In this document: piece by piece, positions 63,240-64,000 of the stretch
Position numbering within the stretch: position 1 is the stretch's first letter
Layout: every line of letters starts with the position of its first letter
Assembly: GCF_001083805.1 (NCBI RefSeq)
Contig: NZ_JXSK01000002.1
Coordinates: forward strand, 62,001 to 126,000
Source: Photorhabdus luminescens subsp. luminescens
GTDB taxonomy: Bacteria > Pseudomonadota > Gammaproteobacteria > Enterobacterales > Enterobacteriaceae
Direction of reading: 5' to 3'
DNA: 64,000 nt
Notes under the pieces: model-generated
Told to the model about the DNA's origin: nothing
The model's input: the letters and a program-made list of their open reading frames with translations, nothing else
Database searches by the model: none
Made by a program: the position numbers and the translations under genes

Positions 63240-64000
63240 AGTTCAACGACCTCCCTTTCTCCCCCAATCTGTTTATGTCGTTCGGCAAGCTGCTGCTCAA
63301 CATACTGTGCTAAAGCAAACAGAGTGTCATAGACGTAAAAATCCTTTACCGACAGTTCTATCTTCAATTCTTCGCTGATGACACTGCCGAGTTTGACAAA
63401 TTGCAGTGAGTGAATACCGAGCTGTACAAACCGGGCCGCAGTATTGATTCGCTCCAAGCCAAGCTCTCTATGGAACAATTCAGCCAACTGCTTTTCAGTT
63501 GCTGTCTCTGGCGGCGTAAAAGGTTCTTCTGCGATATTTTCCATACTTGGCGCAGGCAGGGCTTGACGATTAACTTTACCATTCTCAGTCAGCGGCATTT
63601 CCGGCAATAACACATAGCAGCCAGGCCACATAAACTCCGGCAAGATGCGCTCGACTTTATCGCGCTGTTCACGTATGTCGAGCATTGACGGAGCGACTAA
63701 ATAAGCCACCAAGGATTGCCGCTGTTTGTCATCCTGCCTGACACAAACTACAACATCCGCTACATCAAAATTAGCGCGGATACAGTTCTCAATTTCACCC
63801 AATTCGAGACGAAAACCGCGCAATTTCACTTGGAAATCGTTGCGACCAATGTAAGCAATCTCGCCTGATGGCAACACCTTCACTAAATCACCGGTGCGAT
63901 ATAGTCGTTCGCTGTTACCTTTAGCGTCCACATGATCAATAAAACGTTCAGCCGTCAGTTCTGGACGGTTCAAGTACCCTTTTGCTAATCCGACACCACC
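63236..64000 (-). CDS. C-terminal end of an upstream NRPS (partial)
   Basis: The last about 254 codons of an NRPS that continues beyond 64000. It ends an adenylation domain ('RLYRTGDLVKVLPSGEIAYIGRNDFQVKLRGFRLELGEIENCI', 'PLTENGKVNRQALP') and one carrier domain with 'VQLGIHSLQFVKL', a variant core with Ile in place of the second Gly. No condensation, epimerase or TE follows; the chain is presumably passed to the next protein through its docking domain. The specificity pocket is outside the window. The TGA stop overlaps the GTG of the following NRPS gene. Confidence 0.9.
   Translation of the reverse strand, partial: GGVGLAKGYLNRPELTAERFIDHVDAKGNSERLYRTGDLVKVLPSGEIAYIGRNDFQVKLRGFRLELGEIENCIRANFDVADVVVCVRQDDKQRQSLVAYLVAPSMLDIREQRDKVERILPEFMWPGCYVLLPEMPLTENGKVNRQALPAPSMENIAEEPFTPPETATEKQLAELFHRELGLERINTAARFVQLGIHSLQFVKLGSVISEELKIELSVKDFYVYDTLFALAQYVEQQLAERHKQIGGEREVVEL

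Noticed and set aside
44370-64000. Assignment as an odilorhabdin, xenocoumacin or pyoverdine cluster
   Set aside because: Single features resemble each, but the TE-methyltransferase protein and the three-oxygenase set do not fit any of them as I know them, and most of the NRPS is outside the window.

Overview
The window looks like a chromosomal segment of an entomopathogenic enterobacterium of the Photorhabdus/Xenorhabdus group. This is inferred from the gene mix: a Slam/hemophilin haem locus, a GDSL autotransporter, a large NRPS operon, a decayed lambdoid prophage, and a 127-bp palindromic-ended repeat present three times. I recognised families by eye; no search was run.

Region 1 (1-13130) is the right part of a lambdoid prophage. 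Leftward genes run from a YdaS/YdaT-like pair through replication genes (HTH/O-like, DnaC-like, DnaB-like) to a two-gene insert (an XRE-ImmA/IrrE protein and an unknown partner, resembling a toxin-antitoxin or defence pair) and a DUF1367 gene cut by the window edge. Rightward genes run from a short repressor through a stop-interrupted annealing-protein gene, Gp157 and several tiny ORFs to an excisionase and an integrase. The integrase abuts a 29-bp copy of the tmRNA (ssrA) 3' end, taken as the right attachment site. Several early genes carry frameshifts or stops.

Region 2 (13131-24998) is an accessory island. It holds an IS4-like transposase fragment, a RelE/NadS toxin-antitoxin pair with a palindromic operator, a broken gene, a two-gene system resembling GapS6a/GapS6b anti-phage proteins, a YceK/YidQ-type lipoprotein, an orphan tail-fibre-like domain, a 55-residue secreted Cys-rich peptide gene with its own terminator, a Fic/YhfG-like pair, an acetyltransferase and a bactofilin.

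Region 3 (24999-44027) is mostly chromosomal. It has a winged-helix protein, two more acetyltransferases, a GDSL autotransporter esterase, and a Fur-boxed haem operon (hemophilin, Slam, TonB-dependent receptor, TonB) whose hemophilin is frameshifted. A MATE exporter, a MetY-type enzyme, a secreted GH16-like protein, and a TonB-dependent copper receptor with a DUF2946 partner follow.

Region 4 (44370-64000) is a leftward biosynthetic operon, the most interesting part of the window. Order of transcription: an NRPS (C-terminal end only), a 3296-residue three-module NRPS, a docking/thioesterase/methyltransferase protein whose nucleophile is Cys, a PvdE/SyrD-like exporter, an Asp/Asn beta-hydroxylase, a clavaminate-synthase-like oxygenase, a penicillin-acylase-family hydrolase and a JmjC/cupin-8 oxygenase. 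Three unrelated Fe(II)/2-oxoglutarate oxygenase folds in one operon, plus adenylation pockets that look basic, suggest a heavily hydroxylated cationic peptide, possibly made as an acylated precursor and unmasked by the acylase during export.
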